This document shows positions 1 through 12,029 of a stretch of DNA of 64,000 nt, piece by piece. Within the stretch, counting starts at the first letter, position 1. The number at the start of each line of letters is the position of its first letter. This DNA is from Psococerastis gibbosa (Eukaryota > Arthropoda > Insecta > Psocodea > Psocidae), in contig OZ020487.1 in the NCBI GenBank assembly GCA_963971405.1, forward strand, positions 30,923,371 to 30,987,370. Direction: 5' to 3'. The translations under genes and the position numbers were made by a program. The notes under the pieces are model-generated. The model was not told where the DNA came from and ran no database searches. It was given only the letters and a program-made list of their open reading frames with translations.

Positions 1-655
1 ACTCATATAATCATAAACCTATAGTGCGTACGCCGTACTTTCACATATACAGTAGGTACTTATAGGCATAGGTATAGGCAGTATGGCAAGCTAGCTAGGC
101 TATAACAATTCTGCAGTAATTTTATAACCAAACGAATTTCCTCCATATCTAAGCCTATATGTGTTTATTAGTCTGTGGAGTCGTCCATCATTGGAATAAG
201 CCTTAAAATCGAAAATCGGTGAGAAAGTATAATTATTGGAATACGATTTTAGATACTTTTATTTTGAATTTCTGTAATAGTTAGGCCTACTGTAACTTAA
301 TATAATTCCATAAGAAACTCAAGTGATCTCCCGGGTTTCTTTATAGTTGATGCTTGCAGTGTTTTATATAACTCCGGTGCGGTAGAAATATTATGTGTTC
401 TCGTTATGCAAGCTAAGCTGAGCTCTGGTCAATGTATTTCAATTATGAGAGAATGCTGATAGAAGTGATGCTGCTGGCTATACCTGTGTATGCAACCAAG
501 TGGCACTTTTTCATGTACAATAGATTATCCTCTAGACTCTAGAGTATTATATAATACCTGTTGCATTTTGCTATTTATGCTGTAGGCCTATGTTGCAATT
601 TGTATTACAAATCATGCCTATATAGTGCTGGAAGATCTGCTATTCTTTTTTGCAG

Positions 656-935
656 TGGAATGCATAGATGGAAAACATCCGAGCATTCGGAAGTGGAGGT
701 ACACAGTCGGTCTATTTGCCGTGGTAATTTCCTGCCTAGAAATCATTTTTTGGTGTACCACAAAATGATGAAAACGTCAGCTATTTTTCTGCATGACGCT
801 ACTGCTGTCAGCGCATGGCCCCTGCTCTTCTTCGGAGAAAAACTGGATATTGTCGAGAAGCAAGACGTGTCTGAAGTGTCTGTGGATTCCATGATTAAAT
901 TTAAATGCTCTGTGGAAACTGCTCTGCTTATTAAG
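656..935 (+). CDS. DExH-box RNA helicase (DHX36-like), penultimate visible exon, OB-fold region
   Basis: Seen: an open exon between a pyrimidine-rich acceptor (TTCTTTTTTGCAG) and a donor AAG|GTAATT. The first base completes a codon, followed by 93 codons ending in phase 0. The peptide carries FLVYHKMMKTSAIFLHDATA followed closely by WPLLFFGEKLDI and SVDSMIKF. This matches the C-terminal OB-fold region of DExH helicases; from memory the closest is DHX36, which has a W-L-I-Y-H, R-T-S-S-I-Y-L and L-L-F-F-G-G pattern at the same spacing. Known: these proteins unwind RNA, and in DHX36 also G-quadruplexes, using ATP; this segment helps hold nucleic acid. Inferred: helicase motifs I-VI lie on upstream exons outside the window. 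DHX29, DHX57 or another DExH member cannot be excluded. Confidence 0.82.
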
Positions 936-3320
936 GTAATTTCTCACTAACACTAACAAACTAACAATATGTAGGCCTAAATCCATAATTAAGAACGATA
1001 TTTTTATATGTTAGTAGGTACTATGTAAGGAAATAAGCTTTGTGATGGTCGAAATTTTCGATTCTGAGATTTCAAATTACTCTTGACTGTGGTATTTCAT
1101 TATTTCAATAAACAAACAATAACTTAGTATTTTATCAAAACTGTTGTAAAAACGGTGCCTAGAATTAGAAAAACCCAAATAATCGTTAAAAAATTAACTT
1201 TGTCTACTGCCATCTATACAGAGGGAACCCACTAGCACAGTTACAACCTTGTCAGCGATTTGAGACTTGCTCAACTCGAAGAGAAGATGCAACTGAGCCG
1301 AAAACGCTCAGCAGGGTTTTGTATTAACAGTGGGTCTTGTAGACAAAGTTATGTTTTAAACTTCGATGGCCAGGTGGTAACGTGCTGCTTGCACTTGTGC
1401 GAGTCTGTACAAGCCATGCGATCGGAGACGTGTCGTAACTCAACACGGGTACTAACCTACAGAGGCGACTGAAGAGGTTAATGGGATACATTCATTAAAT
1501 TGTTTGTATGCGATTAATCTTTTTAAAAATGAAAAAAAACAACGATTATTTGGGTTTTAACATTCTAGTTATAGTTGACAAGTTTTAATTTTATTATTTA
1601 CTCCAAAATCTCAAAAACGGTTCCAACCATTTAATTTTTTTTTAAAATTCGCATATGTATCGTACCTATATACTTGTTATTAACGTAAACAAAATCCAAT
1701 TTAATTGCTTGCTCCTTGTTAGTTAATTTGGTTCTGGGGGCAAAAAAATATAAATTAAAAGTAATATTCATTTTTAAAAAAACAACAAGTTTTCTGTGCT
1801 TTATAACTTCAGGTAGGTTTTTGATTTGAAATGTAGAGTAACAATAAAAGCCAAATAGGGAAAGTCGAGGCAACCGCATTACCGAAAGCTAACCCCAGGA
1901 CAATTCTTTATTATAGGTACCATGGAATTATACTATATAGTATTATCTCGGTGCGTATACTAATTGATAATGAGGAAAGCATGGACGAACGTTTCTTCAT
2001 CACAGTTAATTTAACGGAAAAAGGAAGTCCGAACATTGTGGAATTAACTCAAACCCATTTAGCATTTTTCATTTCTGGATTAGCATCAGCGGCGTGTTTC
2101 TTTTCCACATCGTTTTGAATCCTACGCTCACTGTTTTTTACCTACTCATTACTTATTTTGTTATAATCTATTATATTAGGTCCAAAATATGTTCGAATAA
2201 TTTAATATTAGGCCTAAAAGGATATGAAACGTAGAACATTGGCACACCAAAATTTGAAAGTAAAAAATAAAATAAATTAGTCCAGTACCGTATCACTAAA
2301 AAAATATTTATTTAGGTACAGGAATTGTTTAAATATAGTTAGCCTACTGGGGACTAAACTTTCGTGCAATCGGCTCCTCGCCATGCTTCCGAAATCGCCA
2401 AGAAATCGACCCATATTTATTCTTTGGATTAAATAAGAACCGTCTTGAATTTCTCATAGGATAATAAATTAATTGAAAAATTGCGAAAATAGTATTTGAA
2501 TTTTGGCGCGAAGTCTCACGCGAGAGTTATGGTGGGTGACGCTGCTGGCCACTGAGAAAATAGAAATTACCGGTACCGGTATTTAATTTGTAGCCAAATT
2601 GCCTTTTTTTCACTAAACCGGCTGGACTTTGTGCTTTGTCTCCTGGTACATTCTTATTATGCAATAGAAAGAAAGATATTAAGGCCTAGTGGGAGTCCCC
2701 ACCGGCCACCACCCGTCCCCGCACTTAGGCCTACCAATAGTTTTTTTTTTTTTTACACAAATCAATTGTGATCATTGTGCCCGATCGGTGCCAGTGCTGA
2801 TGTTAATGGCCTCATAATATCATGTACCAATATGTCGTGGAATATTAATTTTTCTAATGTTTAATTTTTTTCTAGCTCTACAATAAATATTTACTGTGAA
2901 ATTCGACTTAGCACAAAAGAGTGGTTGTGTATTGCGAATCAAATCCTTCAGCATCCATACCATTCCATTTTCTTTTCCCACACTTAATTTTTGGGCTTTT
3001 GTTATTATGTTAAATACGGTATATGCATGTTATTATAGGCTTATACTGTATATTGTATATACCATACGTGTGAATAAACTACCTAATCTTTATCTATATA
3101 GGCTACGTTCAATTTAAGGTTTTGGACTATATGGGCTTACACTCATCGCCGTCAATGATGTATTGTCGGAAATTTATTTATTTTATCTTAAATGTATTTG
3201 TCAAATTTCTAGTCAATACACAATTATCATTACTTATTATTTCTGAAATTATAAGTTACCGGTAATACGTACATGTTTTAATAAAAATTATTTATTTCTA
3301 ATTTTCGTTTCGTTTTCCAG
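936..3320 (+). other. Intron of the DHX36-like gene
   Basis: This 2.4-kb stretch lies between the two helicase exons in matching phase 0. It is AT-rich. It holds a fragment of the GACA-rich repeat near 1009-1066 (minus orientation), a terminal-inverted-repeat element at 1169-1558 and a fold-back FB2 fragment near 2218-2284. No further coding exon is supported. Confidence 0.7.
1169..1558. repeat. Element with 18-bp inverted ends, related to a copy near 21.6 kb
   Basis: The sequence AAAACCCAAATAATCGTT near 1170 reappears inverted at 1541-1558, framing about 390 bp. The interior 1355-1515 matches the minus strand of about 21535-21690, sharing GAGACGTGTCGTAACTCAAC, GGCGACTGAAGAGGT and ATTAAATTGTTTG. 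An open frame of 70 codons inside (1260-1472) resembles no protein I know and is probably chance. The superfamily is not determined. Confidence 0.6.
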
Positions 3321-3506
3321 AATCTCCGCCATCAATTGGATGGGATCTTGACCAATGCTGTTTCTAACGCTAATATTATAGACTGGATTTCCGAGGATAG
3401 CGAGACTCAAGTGCTCAAGGCTATTATAAAACTTATCACTGTGGAGACTCGCCAATGCCATGCAATTATTCCTGGTGGGATTTTCCGACCTAGGCCTAGG
3501 AGGTAA
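3321..3506 (+). CDS. DHX36-like helicase, likely terminal coding exon
   Basis: Seen: acceptor TTCGTTTTCCAG, then 61 codons in phase 0 and TAA at 3504-3506. The peptide begins NLRHQLDGILTNAVSNANII and continues with DW, D-S-E and VLKAIIKLIT. It aligns with the helical end of DHX36 (LRKELDILLQEKI, then DW, then VLSAIIDLIKTQE), so the phase-0 join to the previous exon gives a continuous domain. The last residues are basic (FRPRPRR). The stop lies inside AG|GTAATT, which could also act as a splice donor, so a further 3' exon is possible. A weak ATTAAA follows at 3582-3587. The gene converges on MRTF. Confidence 0.78.
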   Translation, partial: NLRHQLDGILTNAVSNANIIDWISEDSETQVLKAIIKLITVETRQCHAIIPGGIFRPRPRR

Positions 3507-4841
3507 TTTATTTATTTTACTGTTTTAATGTTCCAAAACCATGTATTATGTAACGTTCCTTATTGTTTGCTATGGATATCCATTAAAGAAATATTAACGT
3601 GAGCCGCTGCTGTGAATTCTCTGCCTAGCAATGTCAGTTATCTGTACCTAAGCAGCCCTAGCATGATCAAAGCTGTTAACTTATCCTGAGGCCTACTTAA
3701 CTAAAAATGTTCACTGCCCATCACAAGTGAATACTGTTCATTGGTACACACAGGCTAGCAAGGTAGCTATCCGCGGCCTATTCAATTAGCGATTCCGTAG
3801 TTGTGGTCAAGTTGAAGTGGGTGGTTCTCGCCATAAGCCAAATATAGTCAATAATTATAGGCCTTATTATGCAAAGCACAAATTATTAAACTTGGGGAGG
3901 GACAGCTTACTACGTTCTCCATGAAACAGGGAAAATCGATACGACTCACGCTTAACTATTTCTATTATAGACATACATAGCAAAGTAAGTAGTATTTTAG
4001 TAGTTATTTTTGTTTTGATGAACCACAACTTTACATTGTGGAACAATACAGAATGTTCTTAAGAATAATTTAGGGAAAACGCAGTAACCTATTCACCAGT
4101 TTCTTATGTAGCTAAATTTGAAGAGTCTACAAATTTTAGCCATTGGGACGAATTTCCTTATTCTGTAGCGTACATACAGGAAGTTGTATTAACTTATCAA
4201 TATTAGAAAGTTTATAAACATTTTATGTATTCACTATTCCGTATTTTTTCGTTCGTTTTTTTTTGCATATTTGAGATATAGGTTATATTTCTTATACCCA
4301 AATTCATCGGTCCAACAGGGCTGCCTCGCTACGGGGACCAATCTTTTAAGGGAATAATTCTCTTATCTCCATTTTTCTGGCGTTTTACAGTGCGAGATGA
4401 TTTGCTGTAGTCTTTAATTTTAAATATTTTAATCTAGTCGAAAAATAGGCTAGTTATTTGATAATATTGTACAGTTAACATTAAATGCCGAAATTGACTC
4501 GCATTTGATTATGGGTTTTCCTTCCTAACTTACGGGTCTAGGCCTCTGCTACAAATTTAAGAGCAAATCCTAGTACCTCAACTTTTTTTTAGAAAAAAAT
4601 GTCCAAGTGTACGAATTTTCGGCACACTTCAATGTGCGTTAGGAAAAGGTCACATATTATATAATATCAAAATGGCCAATAAAATTTATTCGGTTTGTCT
4701 GCATATTTCATAAGCTAATTGATGTTTACACTTCTAGAAGGTTTCCCCCTTTAAATTGTCTCTAAATGCGGAAAAGTTAAAAACATAGTTAATCTCAAAC
4801 CTCAAACCAAAGTAAAGAAAATTCCAAGATATTTGGCCTGG
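3507..4841. other. Intergenic or 3' untranslated stretch, no gene seen
   Basis: AT-rich sequence downstream of the helicase stop. No open frame of note and no structured repeat was recognised. The first part is probably 3' UTR. Confidence 0.5.
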
Positions 4842-4987
4842 TAAGGCGGGGTTTCCATTGACCTTGTTTGTGAAAGCTACCGTGATATTTACGTGGTAGC
4901 AGACATTAAAGACAGTCTAAAAATGTCTGCTACCACGTCAATATCAAGGTAGCTTTCACAAACGAGGTCAATGGAAACCCCGCCTAA
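4842..4987. mobile_element. FB1 fold-back MITE, copy 1
   Basis: A nearly perfect 146-bp inverted repeat. The left arm begins AAGGCGGGGTTTCCATTGAC and the right arm is its complement, ending GGAAACCCCGCCTAA. The arms meet at a short centre, ACATTAAAGACAGTCT followed by AAAAATGT. The same core (GTGGTAGCAGACATT) recurs in six other places. It has no coding capacity, so it is a non-autonomous DNA transposon whose superfamily is unresolved. Confidence 0.85.
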
Positions 4988-5540
4988 GTAAAAGTAGTAC
5001 AGGTAAAAAAAAGCACAAGAAATTAACTTGCATTGGTTTATTTCCTAAACTGTTAGTGGTCGCAGTGTACATTGTATACTATGGAATTGCGAAAAAATAA
5101 ATAATATTATAACATCTGTACAACTAAAAATACAACAATGTAAAGCACATTCAAACTAAATGATATCCAAATTGTGATAGTCTAAATCTAAGCTTAAAAA
5201 CTGGCTGGATAGCGTTGGAGTTAGCCCGTCGCAGTCGCATTTCCCTTCAAACAGCTCTGCACTACCAACCAATAGGCTATTTAACAAATTATACGGTGGT
5301 CCCTACAATATACAATATAATATAAATACAATAAGAGGATGCTGGCCGTGGATATTGCCCCCCCCCCCCTCTGATCACACCAAAATCTGCCGGTTTCCAT
5401 TTTTTAATTAAATTACTGACACAAGTTATAAAATATTTATTTTCCTTCTAAATTCATTGCAAAAATACAACAAAAATGTAAAATACCTTATAATATGATG
5501 TATTTTTCAAATCGTTAAAACCTTCATTTTTTCATAATAT

Positions 5541-5775
5541 TTATTGAAGGAATTTTTTATGGACCCAGGCCTACTTGTGGTGGCCCATAGGTCCCTTGTG
5601 AAATGCTAACGACCCCATGGATTTCGGGCAATATTTGTATTGTTAGAATTTTGATTTTTTGGCCATTGGCAAACTGGTACACGTCAACCTACACCAGCTA
5701 CAAGCGATAATGTACAAGCTGAGACAAGCTTACCACTGACGGAACTGGCGAAAGCATGACCTAACCAACTTAACA
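5541..5775 (+). repeat. Dispersed repeat R50, copy 1
   Basis: It shares ACGACCCCATGGATTTC, CCATTGGCAAACTGGT, ACAAGCTGAGACAA and GGCGAAAGCATGAC with 52030-52260, and a more diverged version with 6500-6680. An inverted copy is at about 50815-51065. At 52.0-52.4 kb the same sequence occurs as two facing arms, so the family is probably another inverted-repeat DNA element. Confidence 0.65.
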
Positions 5776-6499
5776 AACTTGCATAGTAAATTAAATTAAA
5801 AATAAATCACACAGATGAAGGTGGTTACCTGGTGTGGCAGTTGTTTGTGGCCAGGATCCTATTAAAATTATGTCGCTTTGAAATCAGATTAAGCACAATG
5901 GTTGAATCGACTGGTAACTCTCAGTTTGAGCCGTGCAGTTCAACTATATTAGAGTGATAACAGCTTTATGGCGCTTCTGGACGCTATTACACCGAAGGTG
6001 GCGTTACCCTAGTAGCCGCTCAATAAATTCACTTCTCCTAGACTGACATGCCGAGAACGAATTAAGCGGCAGGTACTGGAGTAACCCAACCCGACGGGTG
6101 AAATAGTCTTCTTGAAGTGTCCTGAACCAAATAATATAAATAAACGTTTTTTTGCATTATTTTCCTAATGAAAATGCAGTTGCTCACAACGACCCAATTA
6201 CAATATATTTTAAATTAGGTCTTATGCAGTTTCTGAACCTATAATCCGGATGTCATAATAATCGTTAAGCAAGATAATTCTTTTTAGAGCTTTGGAATTA
6301 ACAGGAGACTATTCCTCTACTAGGTCTTTTAAATAAAACTTACAAATTTAAACATAATGTTTAAAACGATGGAGATAACCTATAGACACAGTAAGTTAAA
6401 AAGCAGGTAATTATTTTCCATTTAGAACAAGCAGCTTAGTCACTTTTGAACACAGTAAAAAAATTATAATGGAATGCCTAAGCTAATAATAATATTAAT

Positions 6500-6680
6500 G
6501 TCGTGAAGGGATTTTTATGGATTTTCGGACATTACTGATAGTTTTTCCAGATGAATGTTTGACCACGTCCCCGATGCCAACTTACACCGGCCGCAAGCGA
6601 TAATGGACAAGCTAATACTAGCTTACCATTGACACAATGTAACAGGGGTATGCATGACTTCACCAGGTTCGGGTACGGGT
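6500..6680 (+). repeat. Dispersed repeat R50, copy 2 (diverged)
   Basis: It carries the same ordered blocks as the copy at 5541-5775: a GGATTTTTATGGA start, an ACACCGGC-CAAGCGATAATGGACAAGCT block and a TTACCATTGAC block. Divergence is clearly greater, suggesting an older insertion. No coding content. Confidence 0.55.
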
Positions 6681-6878
6681 CATGCATAAGGGCTAATATA
6701 ATTATGGCGTATACCTTGGAAATCCGCCAAAACCAATAAACCAATAGAAAACCTTATACTGACAATACCTTTTCCAATTTCAAAGCGACGCGAATGAAAA
6801 AAAAAACAAATAATAATAATAATAAACAGGGAATGCTGCATGAAATAGCAATTTATTTACCTCTACACTATATTTTAC

Positions 6879-7023
6879 TTAGGCCCAAATTCCACCGACC
6901 TCGTTTTGCCCCATGAGCGTGATATTGACGTGGTAGCAGACATTAAAGACAGTCTTTAATGTCTGCTACCACGTCAGTGTCACGCTCACTGGACGAAACT
7001 AGGTCTGTGGAATCACCGCCTTA
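6879..7023. mobile_element. FB1 fold-back MITE, copy 2
   Basis: Fold-back with the family core GTGGTAGCAGACATTAAAG and inverted arms that include GAGCGTGATATTGACGTGG. It is flanked by TTAGGC on the left and GCCTTAA on the right. The outer arm parts have drifted more than in copies 4-6, so this is an older copy. Confidence 0.82.
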
Positions 7024-8195
7024 ATTTTGTCCATCCGTGCAGCATTCACTCGGCAAAATACCACCAGGGTTAGTGTTATCACCAGCTTGGAATTAAAACG
7101 AGACACGAGAAAAATGAACTTCCCAGGTTTCCCACAAAAGTAATCTTAACAATTTATGCAAATCGGACATCGGAACAAAGTAAGAATTATGTTTTATGGG
7201 AAAACCTATCAGACAGTTCAAGACCTAACAAATAAAAAAGTTACCAAAATCACAACGAAGCAGGATTCCTCAATAAATTTAACACGACGTGCTGACAACA
7301 TACCACTAATATTATTTTGCTGTTATTAAGTACAATTGTCAATCAAATACTTTAGGAAATGCTACTAGAATCTAGTAGTTAAGTTTTTAGAGTTCTTATT
7401 AAGCGTTAATAATTGCTTAGTTAGTCAGCTTATTATCATTGCCAATATAAGCCTAGTAATTAAGGATGCGAAAAATACAAGTTATTACCAACTAAAGTAG
7501 GTACATTTTAGAAAAATAAGTCATGATTTAGGCTAAAAGCAGGATATCTAGCAAAATATGAAACTTTTTTAAAGCTGTTAATAATAACAAAATAGCCTAA
7601 TAGTACACTATAATACATAAAAGTTTAAAAGATTGGCGTATTTTTCAAGTGGCCGCTAAAAACAATTAAAAGCTTAAATTTAATTCTCTTGTTTCCATTA
7701 GCAAGCAATTTTTAAAGCTTGAAACAAAATGTTTGACTTAAATTGGCAATACCTCCACTGCAGCCCTACCAAAACGTGTAAAGAATAACATATCCGGGAA
7801 TAAGATTAAATTATTCTAAATAAGCCACACTAATGACTGTCAATTTAATTACGGGAGTTAAAATGGAATAAATTAATATTACATGTTTTATCAGCATTAA
7901 GGCACAATATACACGGGTATTGTTATCCGCCATGTTGTATCCCATATTTCCTATATGGGAAGTATTGTAAAAGATTGAAAAAAACGAATACACGTTTTAG
8001 TATTTTTTTTATTAAACACTTCCCTAATTGGTAGCACGTTTTTTAAATAATAATAAATAAACAACGATAAATTTCTAAAAATAAATAGGTGAACACCCAA
8101 TGCTTGGCTTATACACCAGACTTATAATGGATATGGCGGGTGACAATACCTGCCTAATATAGAGCCCTAACCAGTATAATATGTTAAGCTGATGA
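7024..8195. other. AT-rich intergenic stretch, no gene seen
   Basis: No coding sequence recognised. About 7795-7835 (CCGGGAATAAGATTAAATTA) resembles the terminus of the inverted-repeat element at 32742-33195 and may be a solo fragment of it. Confidence 0.4.
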
Positions 8196-8276
8196 ATGGC
8201 GGGGATTCCACCGACCTCGTTTGTGTTTGTCAGCACGATATTGACGTGGTAGCAGACATTAAAGACTTCACCGCCT
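8196..8276. mobile_element. FB1 fold-back MITE, copy 3 (one arm mostly deleted)
   Basis: The left arm is complete (GGCGGGGATTCCACCGACCT through GTGGTAGCAGACATTAAAGAC). Almost all of the right arm is missing; only TTCACCGCCTA remains at the end. The hairpin cannot form. Deletion near the palindrome centre is a usual fate of long inverted repeats. Confidence 0.75.
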
Positions 8277-8799
8277 ATGATATACATTATTCTGCGCTCA
8301 GTGGTGCCAACTTGACAAAATAAAAATGAGAATCGTCTGCTGGGAGACCCGTATTAAAGTGATTTAAAAAAAAAAATTACGGGAGTTGTTCTTTAAAACC
8401 CACGGGTAGGGCTGCTGGAAAAGGAACAAATGAAAAGGTTAAGAGAAGCAATGCAAAGCAACGGTTAACAATATAAGGGAAATGCAATAGCAGAGCTGTA
8501 CCAACCATTCAGTAATAATCGCGAGTGCTCACGTATGCAAATGACGACTAGACCTCACTGTCACAACCAATGAGCACCACAATTGGCGCCAAAAAAAATT
8601 ATCTAGTGTTAGACTTGAAACCCAAGCCTAGATAGGCTTAAATACAGTTCTGTAGTTTGTAGCTGGTGTTTTTTTTTCTTCAGTTTTTAAGTATTTCGCG
8701 CATCGCGTTACCCCAGTCACGCTTGAAAAACCACTGCTCGTAGCATCATTTTCCTGCATCGTTAATTCTAGGATAAATACAATACAATAGAGTTGCGTC

Positions 8800-8946
8800 T
8801 TAAGCGTAAATTCCATCGACCTCGTTTTCGATAGTGAGCATGACATTGACGTGGTAGCAGACATTTTTAAACTGTCTTTAAAGTCTGCTACCACGTCCAT
8901 GTCATGCTCACTATCAAAAACGACGTCGGTGGAATATGCGCCTTAG
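8800..8946. mobile_element. FB1 fold-back MITE, copy 4
   Basis: Nearly perfect hairpin with arms containing GATAGTGAGCATGACATTGA. The asymmetric centre is the reverse complement of that in copies 1, 2 and 5, so this copy is inserted in the opposite orientation. Ends are TTAAGCG on the left and CGCCTTAG on the right. Confidence 0.85.
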
Positions 8947-9417
8947 GAAGTTACGAATATGAAGACCTCTATGAAGTATACATAAAACTATTCCACAAAT
9001 AAAATAAAAATATGCCAGCTGCTTCAGTGAAACAAATGACAAAAACAAACTGAAACATCGGTTACTTTTTATTGTACTTGTGGCATACGTTCGCTTTACG
9101 CCATATTGACGAGGCAGATTGGTCATGACAAATAGCTAGTCGGCAATGTTATATGGAATGGTGAGGCAGCGCAGGGGAATGACAGACAGTGGATCGTGTC
9201 TTTACTGTTTGAGCATCCACTCAAATCTAACAACCTATGGGACATAATTTATCTAGAACAAAGTGCCGCTCAAAGGCATTTTGCAGTAAAAAATTAACTC
9301 AACCAATAGCAGGCGAGTTTCACTACCTACCAGCCAAACAAATCAAGAGTAGCTGAATCAGCATTAGCTGGACATTCACAAGAGGTCCACATGCGGAAGA
9401 CAGCACTTCAACACTTA

Positions 9418-9760
9418 AAGGGGATATGGAACCCCTGGGTCACTAAAAAAATCAATTCATTTTTATTTGACCAACTACGTAAGTTATTGAAGATTTAGTG
9501 TATTCAAGTTGTAGTGGACTATTTCATACGAAGTATCCTAGGGTATTTTTTATATTTGGTCTTGTGACTTTTCCACAAATTTTACAATACGTGAAATTCC
9601 AGAAAACAATCATTTTCATAAAATAATTAAACCACTTTACAATACGAGGTATAACTTGAATATAGTAAATCTTTCATAAATTGCGTAGTAAATTAAATAA
9701 AAAAATAAAAACTGCCAGTTGTTGGAGTGCCGATTTTCTATGGTACATATCCTGTTAATG
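9418..9760. mobile_element. FB2 long-arm fold-back element, copy near 9.6 kb
   Basis: The left end is TTAA followed by AGGGGATATGGAA; the right end is CATATCCTG followed by TTAA. The arms pair over roughly 130 bp with many mismatches (for example AAGTTATTGAAGATTTA against its complement TAAATCTTTCATAAATTG). It belongs to the same family as the near-perfect copy at 60931-61315, and is much older. Confidence 0.7.
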
Positions 9761-11726
9761 TTGAAATCTTGCCATCTATCAAGGGCCAAACATTATTGAA
9801 TTTTTCGTGGCCTAAAGTCAGATTGCCACAGTTCACATTCGTGATGTGTTTGAAACGACTTGGAATGGCGTCAGGTCTATAAGTGAATGTCCAGCTTAAC
9901 GGTTTTCCTGCCACACATACCAAAATTCATCCAAAATGGCCAATTCTCAGCATAATCAACATTTTCCAACGAGCCAATGAAAGCGCATGCCTCGCGGACT
10001 TATAGGGATTATATTAGGAACAGTTCCAGTTGGCACAACGTCAAAGGCCAATGCCAAATTTGTGTGCGGGGGCTATTTTGAACAAATTTTGGTTAGCATG
10101 ATAGATTTTATCAACATAACAGGCTCCATCATTAAGGTAATGGGCAATTGTTAACAACTATTCACCTATTGGTTACTTCCTGGCTCCAATGCTATGTAGT
10201 TGAGCAGACGCGCCCGCAGCTCCAACGGGAGCTAAGTACTACGATATAAACGTAAAAAAAGCGCTGCTCAACGTTCGAACACGGCGCAGAGCCAGTAAGT
10301 GCGGAATTCTGAGTTTTGAATGTAAAAGAGAAAAATTTACGGAAACGTTAACTACGAAGCCATGATTTTGGATATTTTGGATGGGTCTATTACACTGGGC
10401 CATTGTGCAGATCCCAGCACATTTCAACAAAATCACTAATATTTCATTAAAGTTAACAATTCACAATTAATTATATTCTATATTTTCCCGCAAATTAATA
10501 TCATTTACAAAAATTAATTAAACATTTAACTAAAATTCAACTAAAATTCAATTTTCCTAAAACAAACATAGGTTAATGGCAATTTGATCGGCAAAAAATC
10601 GGCACCAGTTTAAGTGAGGCACATTTCAATCAATCAATCAATCAAAATTTATTTCCAAAATAAATTTTTTTACAATTTTTTGTCACTTCCCTATGGGATA
10701 TTGGATATTAGCCACAACGTACCGTATAAAGATGAATGCAGGGCTCTCCAAATCACAGGTTTGTAGTGTACCTAGTCAGGCACGCATTTTACTCATCATT
10801 ATACTGCAAATAACGTGTATCGAAATCGAGATCCAGTACGACGATTTAAAAAAGCGCAACAAAATTGTAGTACAAAATATATGACGTAGTCAGTTTAGTC
10901 ACTTTCAGAAACCAGGTGATTTCCTACTGGTAAGCTTATGTAATTAGCTGTCATCTTAAACACACTGTAAGACAGGGAAAGAGATTCCTATGTCCATTAT
11001 GTGTTAAAATAATACATAATCCCGAATGATATAAGCTATGAAATTCAAAATAGTCAACTGAGATCTATGGAGACCCTGTTGCCATCTACATTTTTAAACC
11101 AGCAGCTCCAAATTACATTTGATCTTGGTAGCTAACGTTTCCGAAAATGTCATTCCTCACATTAATTATTACAAAACTACAATTTACCAAAAACGCCACA
11201 CCACAAACTCTACGGCACCACATGGTACCAAATAGTAAAACCGAAGGCCCAAAGATGGCGTCAATCTATTCCCATTGACGTCTCTGGCGAGAGAGCGAGA
11301 CATATTGTGGGGTTTCCAATAATACCAGGCCATTTTTGTACTACATAGTTGCCGAGCGTCATGTACGTCCACTAGCATAGAGGTTTCAAGTCACATTTCC
11401 CAAGTGTGGTCTAGTGGCTAAGACTGCTCTGTGCAACTTTTAGGTATCATAAATCTCTTTGTTGCAAACAATGATGTACATTTATCCATAGATTTCGCAA
11501 AACCCCATTGTCTAAATGCTAAATATACGCAGAAATTCTCTTTAGCCGTGACGGGCCAGTACCCATTTCAGAATTTATAGGAAATGTATAGAAACCTACA
11601 TCATTGTTGACAATAGTACTAGTAAAAAATAATGGTGGACATCGGCCATGTTGTACAAGAATGTTCTGGCCGGCACACCCATTTCGTGATGCATTGAGAT
11701 CAATACTAATGTAAGTACACAGGCGG
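9761..11726. other. Intergenic region between the convergent genes; MRTF 3' UTR likely in its upper part
   Basis: No gene supported. Open frames here are short and show no family resemblance. The part next to 11726 should hold the MRTF 3' UTR, but no convincing close polyadenylation signal was found on the minus strand. (AATC)n at about 10630-10645 is a short simple repeat. Confidence 0.45.
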
Positions 11727-12029
11727 CTACGTGGCAAAATCGACGCGGTCCCAGCTCATTGACGAGTGCCGGAGCTCGTCCTCGAGGTTGAACAGCTCGA
11801 GAGGGTCGTGGTTAGCGCCCAGCAGCGGGTCGTAGTGCCGGTGGTCACCGGGGGGCGGTGCTGCGGTCGGCGCACTCCACGTCCCCGTCCACAGGTCGTC
11901 CATGTCCATGGGCTCGTTGTTGTTTAGTGCTGAGAAGTCCATGGTGCCCAAACTGTCCAGATCCAGCTCGAAGTCCTTCAGGTTGCCGTTCAGTGCGGAC
12001 GAGTCGTCGAAATCTGTGGTACTAGCGCT
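11727..12029 (-). CDS. MRTF: MRTF terminal exon, acidic transactivation end
   Basis: Seen: acceptor TTTTTTGTTGAACAG, then phase-0 coding for 100 residues and stop TAG at 11729-11727. The peptide is acidic and hydrophobic: STTDFDDSSALNGNLKDFEL, then DLDSLGTMDF, MDMDDLW, and near the end LELFNLEDELRHSSMSWDRV. Known: MRTF and myocardin proteins end in a transactivation domain with short acidic motifs around Trp and Phe (vertebrate MRTF-A has PWETMEWLDL and FLDVTDLNL). Inferred: this is the C-terminal activation segment. It is shorter than in vertebrates. The TTG that some software would take as a start here is an internal codon. Confidence 0.88.
   Translation of the reverse strand, partial: SASTTDFDDSSALNGNLKDFELDLDSLGTMDFSALNNNEPMDMDDLWTGTWSAPTAAPPPGDHRHYDPLLGANHDPLELFNLEDELRHSSMSWDRVDFAT

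Noticed and set aside
561-655. ATG at 561 as the start of the helicase coding frame
   Set aside because: The frame before 656 is intronic: a pyrimidine-rich acceptor ends at 655 and homology begins only after it.
8628-8900. Open frames with shared peptide VVAD(I/F)KDSLKMSATTSM, also at 18.3 and 18.8 kb
   Set aside because: The peptide is the chance translation of the FB1 hairpin arm and does not extend outside the element.
10630-10650. MRTF polyadenylation signal on the minus strand near 10.65 kb
   Set aside because: AATAAA occurs there by complement but more than 1 kb past the stop, in AT-rich DNA where the hexamer is expected by chance.
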